The notes under the pieces were generated by a model, which worked only from the letters and a program-made list of their open reading frames with translations, was not told where the DNA came from and did not search any database. The position numbers and the translations under genes are program-made. A stretch of DNA of 64,000 nt from CAWJMN01 sp963844055 (lineage in GTDB: Bacteria > Planctomycetota > Planctomycetia > Pirellulales > Pirellulaceae), in contig CAWJMN010000001.1 in the NCBI GenBank assembly GCA_963844055.1, forward strand, positions 1,860,001 to 1,924,000, in the 5' to 3' direction. Below, piece by piece: positions 1 through 9,193 of this stretch (positions within the stretch are counted from its first letter, which is position 1; every line of letters begins with the position of its first letter).

Positions 1-1
1 G

Positions 2-1809
2 GGCGTGGATCGGATTGGCGAAGACCTCGTCATGTCCAATGCCCATCGTAGCGGTGCAGAAGGGGTACGCCACTTCCTTATCAATAAGCACTGGGATACT
101 TGGGATACGCGGGCTGGGGTAAATCAGCTGCGCGAAGAATTGACCCGCAACCTATTGGCGGACTCCGCCTTGATGGCCGATGTGTTGTCGCTTGATCAAG
201 CCTTAGTGGCCAGCCTTCGCCAACAAGAAGAGAAGGTGGAAAAGGATGCCGATCGCGGCAAGACCGGCCCACGCATTGTCGGTCCCAAGGATGATCACGA
301 AGAGGCGTTGCTTCGGTCGCTACGTGATGAGTTTGACGCCCAAATGGCGGCGATCACGGCTGCTTCTCAGCCTGACTACAACCGTCCCAAGGTTGATGGA
401 GGCGCTAGTGAGCCCAAAAACCCTGTTGTGGCAGCTGAAGAGGCCGGGCGGTTTAATCCTGCCTTCCGCTCGCAAACGGTTTTGTCAGAAGGAAAGTTTT
501 ACTATTACCAGCCGGTGTATTGGAATCAGAACTTTTGTGCCACCTGCCATGATGGTCTTTACGGCCGGTTTGCAATCTCTGCCAGTGAGTCTTCGGTTGC
601 AGCCGACGAAAAACTGCCGTTTCTAGTGGTTCGCGTTTCGCGCCCTACGACGAAGTTCGCGGTCCGATCTACCTTACCCGCGCGGTGCTTTTAACGGTGG
701 GGATTCTGACGGTTTCGGTGTCGATGGTAGCGCTTTGGTTGGTTGTTCGTTACGTCGTGGTCAAGCCACTCTCGCACTTGCGAGATGTTAGTGAAAGCAT
801 TGCGACGGGCGACTGGGATGTGCGGGCCGATATTCATACCAGCGACGAATTTGAAGAGCTGGCATCTTCCTTTAATAAGATGCTTCGTCACTTGATGGAT
901 GCACAAGGAGAATTGCAGGCGGTTAACCACAATTTGGATGTGAAAGTGGATCAGCTGGCGCAGCTGAATATGCGGCTGCATGAAATGAACCGTCTAAAAG
1001 GAGAGTTCTTGGCCAATATGAGCCACGAACTCCGGACGCCACTCAATAGCATTATTGGGTTTTCGGAAGTATTGCAGGGGCTGGACTCGCTCACGGAAAA
1101 GCAGAAGCGCTACGCTCAAAACATTCAAAAATCCGGGCGTTTGTTGCTGGATATGATCAACGACATCTTGGATTTGGCCAAGATGGAAGCGGGCAAGATG
1201 GATGTCCGTCCATCCGAATTCTCGATCGACATGATCATTCAGACGCAGTGTGACTTGGTCCGTTCGTTGGCGGAAGATAAAAATATTGACCTGCTGGCCG
1301 AGATTGAAGACCCACTCCCTACGCTCTATCAAGACCAGGGGAAAGTTCAGCAGATCCTAACCAACTTGCTTTCAAACGCTATCAAGTTTACGCCCGAAGG
1401 GGGGCGGATTTTTGTGTCGGCCCACGCTAATCCTCAAGGGATGCTCGAACTATGCGTGGTTGATACGGGCGTTGGAATTGCCGACGCGGACCGGGAGATC
1501 ATCTTCGAAAAGTTCCGCCAAGGGACGTTAGTCCTGGGGCAAGACAACCTTACACGTGAGTACTCGGGAACAGGGCTGGGGCTCTCGATTGTCAAAGAGC
1601 TTTGCAAGTTGCTTGGAGGAGAGATTTCTGTCGAAAGTGAATTGGGCAAGGGAAGTACTTTCCGGGTTGTACTCCCGTGGTCTTGTGTGGAACGACCACA
1701 AGCGGCAGCCAAGTTGCTCAGCAAGCTCGATGACCTGGGAGGGCGGGTTCGTCGGACCGATGTGGATGCCGCTGCGTCGGTACCCGGAGGAGTTAGCTCG
1801 CCACAGTAG
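2..1809 (+). CDS. Membrane sensor histidine kinase with CxxCH heme-type sensor domain; 5' end off the window, frameshifted
   Basis: The first part (to about 640) carries a sensor region with the motif CATCH near residue 178 of the visible frame, the form expected of a covalent heme site in Tll0287-like/DUF3365 sensors. The second part starts with a membrane helix, then HAMP, a coiled coil, HisKA with ANMSHELRTPLN (phospho-acceptor His at about 1024) and HATPase_c with N (LLSNAIKF), G1 (DTGVGI) and G2 (GTGLGLS) boxes. The two parts are in different frames. They join cleanly if one base is restored at GCGCC (640-644), giving VVRVSAPYDEVRGPIYLTRAV. The N-terminus, probably with a first membrane helix, lies before base 1. 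No response regulator is adjacent in the window. Inference: a redox- or gas-sensing two-component kinase. Confidence 0.85.
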
Positions 1810-1978
1810 TAGGCTGGCTAATTCGGCGCAAGCTTAGGAGTTTTGTGAACTGCCTAACTGCCCATTGGCAGGGCTTCAACGAGTTTACACGTTGGCCATG
1901 CGGTTACCGCCAAGCTGCGTTTGCGTTAGGATAAAGCCCCTTGTTTACCCACTAAAGTCTGTCGGCAGTTTTTCAACT

Positions 1979-2443
1979 ATGAGCAACTCTGATCAACCCG
2001 AAGTCCTGCTGTTTACGGATGGCGCTTGCAGTGGCAACCCGGGCCCTGGCGGTTGGGCATTCATACTCCGGCACGTCGCCACGGGGAAAGAGAAGGAAGT
2101 CTTTGGGGCAGAGCGAGAAACAACCAACAATCGGATGGAGCTCCAGGCAGCAGTTGAAGGGCTGAAGGCTTTGAGTCGCTCCTGTTATGTGGAGCTTTTG
2201 ACGGATAGTGAGTATGTCCGTAAGGGGCTGAGCGAGTGGATGGCCGGCTGGAAGAAGAATGGCTGGCAGCGGCGCGAAGGGGGAAAGCTCAAAGAGCTAA
2301 AAAATGCGGACCTCTGGAAGCAACTTGATGAACTCGTTGCAAACCATCGCCTGAAGTTTACTCGGGTCGCCGGACATAGCGGCCATCCAGAGAATGATCG
2401 CTGCGACGAACTGGCGGTCGAGGCCTATCAGCGACTGCGGTAG
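1979..2443 (+). CDS. rnhA: Ribonuclease HI
   Basis: Cytosolic endonuclease that cuts the RNA strand of RNA-DNA hybrids (R-loops, primer removal). The 154-residue length is that of single-domain RNase HI. The metal-binding carboxylates are visible: D in LFTDGACSGNPGPGG, E in NNRMELQAA, D in LTDSEYV and the last D in NDRCDELAVEA, plus the loop His in VAGHSGHPEN. The frame is open 38 codons further upstream, but the ATG at 1979 matches the family N-terminus, so I chose it. It lies 169 bases after the kinase on the same strand. Confidence 0.95.
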   Translation: MSNSDQPEVLLFTDGACSGNPGPGGWAFILRHVATGKEKEVFGAERETTNNRMELQAAVEGLKALSRSCYVELLTDSEYVRKGLSEWMAGWKKNGWQRREGGKLKELKNADLWKQLDELVANHRLKFTRVAGHSGHPENDRCDELAVEAYQRLR

Positions 2444-2729
2444 TTGCCGCTTCTGAAATCGTTTTGGCGGTGGCTTGCTGGGGCTTCCCGCTTGAGTGTC
2501 CACTTGGCCTACAGGGTCGAATTCTGCTGAGCCGCTGCGCATTAAATGTAGTGAAAATCAGCGGAAGTACTTGGCGCGTAATGGCTAATGGAAGATGAAG
2601 TCACGCTATTTTGCGAAACCCACAAGAATCGCTCTTGATAATGCTCCGAAAATTCGATAATTAAAGATGAACGCGAAAACCCCGGGGAAAACGCGGTCCA
2701 TTCCTTACCTACTTTAAGGGAGACGACCG

Positions 2730-3146
2730 ATGGGGAGCATCGCTTCTACACTAGGCCTTTTTCTGGTCGCTTGCGGTATTTCTCCGCAAGACACTGTAGC
2801 CTTTGAGCAGGTTGAGCTCATTGAGCTCAATCACTTTCATGATGAGCAAGGCCGTCTCGTCTTTGACCAAGTGATCTTCTACGATTGGTCGGAGCCACAC
2901 GGACGATATATGGTTCGTGCTTGGCGACTGGTAAAGTCTCCGTCCCAATTGCCACAGCGAAACTGGCGAGATGGCAGTTATGTTACCATCTGGCACGACG
3001 GCGATACGCTGCGAAAAGTGCGTGCAGAGACGATGCGTGAAACCTGGACCCAACATGACCCTGAGCTTACAGAGCGCGAGTACCTGCCAAAGGAAAAACG
3101 CAAAGACCTGCGCCCGGCAAAGGTTGCAAAAACCGTCCCTAAATGA
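2730..3146 (+). CDS. Hypothetical protein, 138 aa, possibly exported
   Basis: Not recognised. The ATG at 2730 has a good ribosome binding site (AAGGGAGAC). The first 16 residues are hydrophobic and end in LVAC, which resembles a lipobox, but no basic residue precedes them, so lipoprotein status is doubtful. The middle is rich in aromatic and charged residues (FYDWSEPHGRYMVRAWR, YVTIWHDGDTLRKVRA). The tail is lysine/arginine-rich. It sits 93 bases before coaE on the same strand and may be co-transcribed. Confidence 0.6.
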   Translation: MGSIASTLGLFLVACGISPQDTVAFEQVELIELNHFHDEQGRLVFDQVIFYDWSEPHGRYMVRAWRLVKSPSQLPQRNWRDGSYVTIWHDGDTLRKVRAETMRETWTQHDPELTEREYLPKEKRKDLRPAKVAKTVPK

Positions 3147-3239
3147 AGTGGGCCTTTGGGCTAGTCGCGGCTGCGAATGGCGCAGTCCGTTTGAGGGAAC
3201 CATTTTCGTGAGCGTGCTTCTACCAAGGGAGACGCTGGC

Positions 3240-3851
3240 ATGAAGGTCATTGGCATTGTTGGAGGGGTCGCCTCTGGAAAAAGCTATGTTGCACAGGCCT
3301 TTGTGCGACAAGGCGCGGTTGTGATCGATGCCGACCGTGTGGGGCACGAGGTGCTGCGCGATGTGGAAGTAAAGCAGGCCTTGGTAGATCGTTGGGGAAA
3401 GCGAATTCTTGAGGAGTCGGGCGAAGTGTCCCGGCCCATTGTCGGCTCAATCGTTTTTGGGACCACTGCGGAAGCGATCTCAGAACGGAAGTTCCTCGAA
3501 TCCCTCAGTCATCCTCGGATTCGCCAGCGGATATTGAACCAGTTGGCAATGCACCGTCAAGCAAATTGCCCGGCCGTGATTCTGGATGCGGCCCTGCTGC
3601 TTGAAACGGGACTCTCTGAGCTATGCGACGCTATTTTGTTCGTCGATGTCCCTGACGATCTACGAAAGTCACGTGCTCTGGCCCGCGGCTGGACGGCCGA
3701 ACAATGGCAGATGCGAGAGGCAAACCAATTGCCCCTCGCGGCAAAAAGAGGCCGCTCCCAGTTCGTAATTGATAACTCCGACGCGGCTTCGCTCGATAAG
3801 CAAGCGAAGGAAGTTTGGATTACGTTGGGGTTAGGGAATTTGTCGTCGTAA
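3240..3851 (+). CDS. coaE: Dephospho-CoA kinase
   Basis: Catalyses the last step of coenzyme A synthesis, ATP-dependent phosphorylation of the 3'-OH of dephospho-CoA, in the cytosol. The N-terminal P-loop GIVGGVASGKS (residues 5-15), the DADRVGHE motif, SLSHPRIRQRI and the VILDAALLLETGL segment are family hallmarks in the usual order. Length (203 aa) is normal. The start has AAGGGAGAC seven bases upstream. The gene converges on the minus-strand PCMT-like gene with only 13 bases between stop codons. Confidence 0.95.
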   Translation: MKVIGIVGGVASGKSYVAQAFVRQGAVVIDADRVGHEVLRDVEVKQALVDRWGKRILEESGEVSRPIVGSIVFGTTAEAISERKFLESLSHPRIRQRILNQLAMHRQANCPAVILDAALLLETGLSELCDAILFVDVPDDLRKSRALARGWTAEQWQMREANQLPLAAKRGRSQFVIDNSDAASLDKQAKEVWITLGLGNLSS

Positions 3852-3864
3852 GCTTGCCAGTCGA

Positions 3865-5100
3865 TTACGGCTTTCCATCGACTTTGCGAATCTTGATGTT
3901 GTCAAGGCGGGCCTCGCCTGTAGCGCCAAACAGGCCAATGCGAACAATGCCTTCACGAGCACTTACCGGGACATCAATCGTCTTCTTTTCTTCATGCCAG
4001 TCGCTTGTGCCACTGAAGGGGCCAATGATCCAAAGGCCCAGTTCACGACGATTTTGGTCGTAAAGCGTAACGCCGATAAAAGGTTGCTCCTTATTGTTGG
4101 CAACGACGTTGTCGAGCTTAATCCAGCCTGACAATTCAATCCGTTTGACCTTTCTGCCATCAATGCCAAAGCCCTGCAGCAGGTGAGAGGATACTCCCGC
4201 ATCCTCATTCTTGAAGAGGATGTGGTGTTCGCCATCTGGCGACTTCGGATCTTTGACCCACTTCACCAAGCGTTCGTAATACCAACCAGGTTGTGCACCG
4301 CTTTCAAAGGCCTCTTCTTCAAAGCTGCCGTTCGCCACTTTGGGATTGGCAGGATCAGGCTTCACTTCGCGACTTGCTTCAGCCTTTCCCGTCATCGGGA
4401 CAAATAGTGTGGGGAGGAGTTTTTCCTCTTCTACTTTGCCATCCTTCTTTCGCAGAAGCACAAGTGTTTGCGAATAGCGCTCGCCAACCGGTACAACGAT
4501 CATTCCACCTTCGCGAAGTTGATCAACAAGTGGCTGAGGAACTTTTTCAGGCGAGCAGGTCACGATGATTTTGTCGAACGGGGCGTGTTCAGCCCAGCCC
4601 TGGAATCCATCGCCGATTTTGGTATGTACATTCTTATAGCCAAGCTTTTTGAGCACCTTCTCGGCCGACTTGCCAAGCGGTTCAACGATCTCAATGCTAT
4701 AGACATCCTTAACGAGCGGGCTTAGCACTGCCGCTTGATAACCGCTTCCGGTGCCAATCTCGAGCACTTTATCGGTCTCTTTGGTGTCGAGCGCTTGTGT
4801 CATGAACGAAACGATCAGCGGAGAGGAGATCGTTTGCTGGTCGCCAATGGGAAGCACTTTGTCGTAGTAGGCTTCACTGCGATACTTCTCGGCAACGAAC
4901 TCGTGGCGTGGTGTGTCTGCAATGGCTTTGAGTACACGAGGATCTTTGACCCCGCCTGGCACAAGCACTTCATTGATTAGTTTGGTACGCAACTTTTCAA
5001 ACTGCGCCTTGTTTTGGCCGAAGCAAAAGGGAGAAGGAATCGCCATGAGGAGCAAAATCCCTCCTAGATACACAAGCCAAGTGAACGACTGTTGACGCAT
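3865..5100 (-). CDS. Exported protein-L-isoaspartate O-methyltransferase-like protein with C-terminal beta-sandwich-like domain
   Basis: Residues 1-28 form a signal peptide (hydrophobic LVYLGGILLLMAI, likely cut after CFG). Residues about 35-240 match PCMT, the SAM-dependent methyltransferase that repairs isoaspartyl residues: the QTISSPLIVSFM substrate loop, the SAM motif VLEIGTGSGYQAAVLSPL and the region DKIIVTCSPEKVPQPLVDQL. About 150 further residues (FEEEAFESGAQPGWYY, LSGWIKLDNV, ARLDNIKI) resemble a carbohydrate-binding-module-like jelly roll. Standard PCMT is about 210 aa and cytosolic. The fusion and the signal peptide suggest action outside the cytoplasm, where the SAM source is unclear. 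The C-terminal fold is my inference. Confidence 0.85.
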   Translation of the reverse strand: MRQQSFTWLVYLGGILLLMAIPSPFCFGQNKAQFEKLRTKLINEVLVPGGVKDPRVLKAIADTPRHEFVAEKYRSEAYYDKVLPIGDQQTISSPLIVSFMTQALDTKETDKVLEIGTGSGYQAAVLSPLVKDVYSIEIVEPLGKSAEKVLKKLGYKNVHTKIGDGFQGWAEHAPFDKIIVTCSPEKVPQPLVDQLREGGMIVVPVGERYSQTLVLLRKKDGKVEEEKLLPTLFVPMTGKAEASREVKPDPANPKVANGSFEEEAFESGAQPGWYYERLVKWVKDPKSPDGEHHILFKNEDAGVSSHLLQGFGIDGRKVKRIELSGWIKLDNVVANNKEQPFIGVTLYDQNRRELGLWIIGPFSGTSDWHEEKKTIDVPVSAREGIVRIGLFGATGEARLDNIKIRKVDGKP

Positions 5101-5207
5101 TGTGGTTCTCCCCGTTGAAACAATCCAACGAGTAAGAGATTTATGCGATAACCCCTTACTCCGATCGGAAAGCTTATTCTAACCCAAGAGAGCCCTAGGT
5201 CTGCAAG

Positions 5208-6121
5208 CTACTTTAGCCAGTCAGTTCCCACTTGGTCCTCTACGACCTCTGCAAGCCGCAAAAACTCCTCAACCGGCAACTGTTCTGCCCGAGCATCGGG
5301 GGCATAACCGAGGTTAGTGATTAACTGATCGACCGCCGGCTTTTCGAGGACTTCCTTGAGTAGGGTACACAAAACACCCCGCAGGAACTTCCGACGGTGC
5401 AGGAAAAGTGCTCTCACAAAGGCGTGAAAGAACTTCAGATTGCGAATCTTTGCTCGTTTTTCCGCATTCGGAACTAGGTGGATGATGGCCGAGTGAACCT
5501 TGGGCGCGGCCAAAATACCTGCGGTGGGAGAAACCTAACGATTTCAACGTCGCACAAGGCCTGCATCCAAATACTGAGAGCGCTGTAGTCCTTGGTCCCC
5601 ACCGGAGCGGCAATGCGTTCCGCCAGTTCCTTTTGGATCGTCGCCGTCAAGGAAGCCGGGATGGGGTCAAATTGCAGCAAATTCGAAAGGATGGGCGTGG
5701 CGACGTTGTAGGGAAGATTGGCCGCAAGTTTAAATTGGCTGTTGGGAATTGCCGCTAGGTTTTGATGGACAGCAGTGATTACCTCTTCCGCAAACGCGTT
5801 TTTGGACTTTAGTGCATCGACAAGCAGCATCGTCACGTTGCCGAACGAATCGAGTTCCTCGCTGGCAAGTTGAAACAAACGCGAGTCGATCTCCACCGTC
5901 ACGACCGCCCCGGCGAGGGTTGCCATTTTGGTGGTAAGTGAACCTAATCCAGTGCCGATTTCTAGGACAACGTCTTGCGGCCCCAGTTTGGCGGCATCAA
6001 CCAGCAGGTCAATCAGGTTGAGATCGATCAGGAAGTTCTGTCCGTAGCGTGATTCGGGGCGAATTCCCACTTCAGCAAAACGCTTTTGCAAGTAGGAAAC
6101 GGTTTGGCGGGCGTAACTCAT
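5208..6121 (-). CDS. rsmA: 16S rRNA (adenine1518-N6/adenine1519-N6)-dimethyltransferase, frameshifted
   Basis: RsmA/KsgA dimethylates two adjacent adenosines in the 3' hairpin of 16S rRNA during 30S assembly. The upstream part (6121 to about 5508) has the N-terminal GQNFLID motif, SAM motif VLEIGTGLGSLT, the acidic TVEIDSRLF and the catalytic NLPYNVATPIL. It then reaches the family motif VFWPRP and loses frame. The downstream part (from about 5506 to 5208) continues with PKVHSAIIHL and the C-terminal helical domain. One base restored at GCGCC (minus strand, 5503-5507) rejoins the halves with correct spacing (FWPxPKVHSA). It is last of the apparent ettA-ribE-rsmA run, 47 bases after ribE. Confidence 0.9.
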
Positions 6122-6168
6122 GTTCGATTCACACGTTCTGATTAGGAGAGAGGCAATTGCCCGGCAAA

Positions 6169-6774
6169 CTAGGCTTGGTCACGAAAGTGAAGTTGTTGTT
6201 CCACGTATTTGGCCAGCAGGTCGGTTTCAATGTTCACCAGTGAGCCGACAGCACGTTGCCCTAAAGTTGTGACCGACAGCGTATGAGGAATGAGTGCCAC
6301 GCTGAACAGGTTCTTGTCGTTGTCGACGTCGACTAGCGTCAAACTGACACCATCTACTGCTACGGACCCTTTTGACGCCATCTGCCGAATCAGCGCTGGC
6401 GGGACTGCGAAGTAGTAAAACGCCCAGTCCCCTTCTTGACGAATGGAGGCCACGGTCCCCAGTGCATCGATGTGCCCGGTAACATAGTGGCCGCCAAGAC
6501 GATCACCGGCGCGTAAGGCACGCTCCAGATTGACTGGAGAGCCGGCTTGCAATTGTCCCAAGTTCGTTCGCTTGAGCGTTTCGCTTCCAGCCTCGAAAAC
6601 AAGGTCTGCATTCGCCTTTCCAACAACCGTCAAGCAGCAACCATTTACGGCGATGCTGTCGCCAAGTTTGGTGTCAGCAGCCATCATTTCCGATCGGAGT
6701 GTTAGTCGCACACCGGGACCTTCTGGCAGGATGGTGACTACGGTTCCGAGTGTTTCGACGAGACCAGTAAACAT
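6169..6774 (-). CDS. ribE: Riboflavin synthase alpha chain
   Basis: Dismutates two molecules of 6,7-dimethyl-8-ribityllumazine to riboflavin plus the pyrimidinedione. The start MFTGLVETLG is diagnostic. The two tandem lumazine-binding barrels are visible: the first ends in NGCCLTVV...LERALRAGDRLGGHYVTGH, and the second repeats it as VDGVSLTLVDV...NIETDLLAKYVE. 201 aa is the usual length. The start codon is 11 bases after the ettA stop, so the two are probably co-transcribed. Confidence 0.96.
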   Translation of the reverse strand: MFTGLVETLGTVVTILPEGPGVRLTLRSEMMAADTKLGDSIAVNGCCLTVVGKANADLVFEAGSETLKRTNLGQLQAGSPVNLERALRAGDRLGGHYVTGHIDALGTVASIRQEGDWAFYYFAVPPALIRQMASKGSVAVDGVSLTLVDVDNDKNLFSVALIPHTLSVTTLGQRAVGSLVNIETDLLAKYVEQQLHFRDQA

Positions 6775-6785
6775 AGCAGTTCGAG

Positions 6786-8459
6786 TTAACGCTCCAACTT
6801 TTTGTACTTGAAGCGTGGTGGTGCATCGGCCGAGATTCCTAGCCGTTGCTTGCGTTGCTCTTCATACGTTTGGAAGTTCCCTTCGCACCAGTGAACATAC
6901 CCGTCACCTTCGAAGGCCAAAATGTGCGTAGCAATACGATCGAGGAACCAGCGATCGTGGCTAATTACGACCACGCAGCCAGCGTAGTTTAGAATCGCTT
7001 CTTCCAGTGCACGCAGAGTATCTACGTCCAAGTCGTTGGTCGGTTCGTCGAGCAGCAGCACGTTGGAGCCACGGCGCAATAGCTTGGCAAGATGAACACG
7101 GTTGCGTTCACCACCGGAAAGCACGCCTACCTTTTTTTCTTGGTCAGTGCCTTTGAAGTTAAACCGCGAAACAAATGCACGCGAATTCACCTTCCTGCCA
7201 CCCATTTCAAGATGGTCGTGCCCGCCAGAAATTTCTTCGTACAAAGTCTTTTCGGGATCGAGCGCGTCACGATTCTGATCGACGTAGCCCAGTTCTACTG
7301 TGGGCCCTACTCGCAGTTCACCCGTATCGGGCTTTTCTTCACCCGTCATCATGCGGAACAGCGTGGTTTTACCGGCGCCGTTGGGACCGATGACACCTAC
7401 AATGCCGCCCGCAGGCAAGCGGAAGGTCAGGTTGTCAATCAGCAGACGATCGCCGAATGCCTTAGAGATATTCTTGGCATCTACTACCAAATCTCCCAGA
7501 TGCTTGCCCGGTGGAATCTGGATTTCAAATTCGTCGGGCCGCTCTTCAAAGCGCTCGGCCGACATCTGCTCGTAAGCCTTGATACGAGCTTTACTTTTGG
7601 ACTGCCGCGCTCGCGGCGACATGCGAATCCATTCCAATTCGCGATCTAACGTCTTTTGACGGGCGAGAGTGGTTCGCTCTTCCCGCTCAAGACGCTGCTT
7701 CTTTTGTAGCAGCCACGAGGTGTAGTTGCCCTCCCAAGGAATACCTTGACCACGGTCTAGTTCCAAGATCCACTGGGCAACATTATCTAAGAAGTAGCGA
7801 TCGTGCGTTACCGCGACGACGGTACCGGCGTAGCTGGCGAGCGTTCGCTCTAGCCAATTGATGGCTTCTGCGTCCAAGTGGTTCGTTGGTTCATCTAGCA
7901 AAAGCAAGTCAGGCTTTTGCAGCAGCAACTTGCACATTGCTACACGGCGACGTTCACCACCCGACAGGCGATCCACCTTAGCATCACGGTCTGGCAGATT
8001 CATCGCATCCATGGCGATTTCTAGGTCGCGGTCAAGTTCCCATGCGCCGGTTGCTTCGATTTGATCCTGAAGCCGTGCCATCTCATCGCACAGCTTTTGC
8101 ATCTTGTCGTCATCCATCGGCTCTGCAAGTTCGGCAGTGATCGCATTATAGCGATCCACTTGCTTGCGACGTGGCGCAATGGCCTCCTGCAGGTTCCCCC
8201 AAACGTCAAATGCTGGGTTGAGCTGTGGCTCTTGCGATAGGTAACCACAAGTAAAACCGTTTGTAAGTTTGGCGTCGCCATCGAAATCTTTATCAAGACC
8301 AGCCATGATCCGCATGAGCGTGCTCTTGCCGGAGCCGTTGCGCCCCAGCACGCCAATCTTGGCCCCGGGATAAAACGAGAGCCAGATCTCCTTGAGAACC
8401 TCGCGAGGGCCATGTTTTTTGGTCAGGCGTTCAATCTGGTAAATGTATTGTCGGCTCAT
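6786..8459 (-). CDS. ettA: Energy-dependent translational throttle protein EttA (ABC-F ATPase)
   Basis: Soluble ABC-F protein that binds the ribosomal E site and gates the first elongation steps according to ATP/ADP. Two ABC modules are visible. First: Walker A GRNGSGKST, signature LSGGERRRV, Walker B LLLLDEPTNHLD. Second: GPNGAGKTT, LSGGERNRV, LLLDEPTNDLD. The first module contains the arm insertion near AIAPRRKQVDRYNAITAELA, and the basic P-site tertiary-like linker (MSPRARQSKSKARI) joins the modules. I start at MSRQYIYQ (8459) because it matches the family N-terminus. The frame is open to 8486, but that part is not family-like. Neither start has a clear Shine-Dalgarno sequence. Confidence 0.93.
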   Translation of the reverse strand: MSRQYIYQIERLTKKHGPREVLKEIWLSFYPGAKIGVLGRNGSGKSTLMRIMAGLDKDFDGDAKLTNGFTCGYLSQEPQLNPAFDVWGNLQEAIAPRRKQVDRYNAITAELAEPMDDDKMQKLCDEMARLQDQIEATGAWELDRDLEIAMDAMNLPDRDAKVDRLSGGERRRVAMCKLLLQKPDLLLLDEPTNHLDAEAINWLERTLASYAGTVVAVTHDRYFLDNVAQWILELDRGQGIPWEGNYTSWLLQKKQRLEREERTTLARQKTLDRELEWIRMSPRARQSKSKARIKAYEQMSAERFEERPDEFEIQIPPGKHLGDLVVDAKNISKAFGDRLLIDNLTFRLPAGGIVGVIGPNGAGKTTLFRMMTGEEKPDTGELRVGPTVELGYVDQNRDALDPEKTLYEEISGGHDHLEMGGRKVNSRAFVSRFNFKGTDQEKKVGVLSGGERNRVHLAKLLRRGSNVLLLDEPTNDLDVDTLRALEEAILNYAGCVVVISHDRWFLDRIATHILAFEGDGYVHWCEGNFQTYEEQRKQRLGISADAPPRFKYKKLER

Positions 8460-8783
8460 GCCTAATTCACAATCGGAAGATGCCACGAAATTGACGGCGA
8501 CGAGGGGAAGATGGTTGCCACCCTCAAAGCCGTGAAGAGAAAGAATCGAACGGTCTCCAAGACAGCCAGAGACACCTTCAGAAACGGCCTACGGCCGCTT
8601 ACAGATCGATTTCTTAAATATACCGACCCAAGGTCGATTTCCCCAGGGCCTGGTGGCACGGCATGGGGGAACGTGATAGGCGAAGTGCTACGTCGTAAAT
8701 CCAATCCAGCAAACGTGTTAAGCGTGTTTGTGGGCTGGTGCAGTGGTGGTTTGTCAGTGTTTCTAAGGCCAGATCTGGCTTTC
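8460..8783. other. Gene-free stretch between ettA and a small lipoprotein gene
   Basis: About 320 bases holding the 5' region of ettA. A 165-codon plus-strand frame crosses it (8511-9008), but its composition is not protein-like and it runs antisense to the lipoprotein gene. I see no convincing promoter, hairpin or RNA gene. Confidence 0.5.
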
Positions 8784-9038
8784 TTAGGGTTGCTGGGGAG
8801 GTACGCCTACCGGTGCAGCGCCAGCGGTTGGGGCTCTCCAGCCCGGCATTGCGCCCCCTTGAGGATTGTAGTAGCCGTTGCCGGGCGCGGCCGCTGGACC
8901 GCAGCTACCGCTATTACAGCCACATCCATAGGGGGAATTTCCGTTGTTCCAAACATTGTTTCCCCAGCCGCAGCCGGTGAGGGACACAAGCGCGCTGGCA
9001 ACAAGTAGGGCCGTTGAACGGAAAAAGAAAGATCGCAT
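8784..9038 (-). CDS. Small Gly/Asn/Pro-rich lipoprotein, 84 aa
   Basis: Starts MRSFFFRSTALLVASA and ends its signal peptide in the lipobox LTGC, so it is probably lipid-anchored at Cys-24. The mature part is low in hydrophobic residues and rich in Gly, Asn, Pro and Cys (GCGCNSGSCGPAAAPG), ending VGVPPQQP. The ATG at 9038 is preceded by AAGGAAG at good spacing. A longer start at 9077 lacks a site and would bury the signal peptide. No function is recognisable. Small surface lipoproteins of this composition are common in planctomycetes (family-level impression, not a search). Confidence 0.7.
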   Translation of the reverse strand: MRSFFFRSTALLVASALVSLTGCGWGNNVWNNGNSPYGCGCNSGSCGPAAAPGNGYYNPQGGAMPGWRAPTAGAAPVGVPPQQP

Positions 9039-9193
9039 GAACCAGCTTCCTTGCCAGCAAAAAACGTAACGCAACACAAACCATCGGGGCTTTTGGAAGT
9101 ACCCACCATACGGTTCGGCGCGGACTGTACTGGTCGCCGCAGGAAAGCGTCAAGGGGAAAGTCGGTGCTCAGCGGAGGCGGTTCTCAGGGCTG

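Noticed and set aside
7092..7649. 185-codon plus-strand frame
   Set aside because: It lies entirely antisense to the second half of ettA, whose ABC motifs are unambiguous; composition is that of a complement frame.
8511..9008. 165-codon plus-strand frame
   Set aside because: Antisense to the small lipoprotein with a clear lipobox and ribosome binding site; residue usage is not protein-like.
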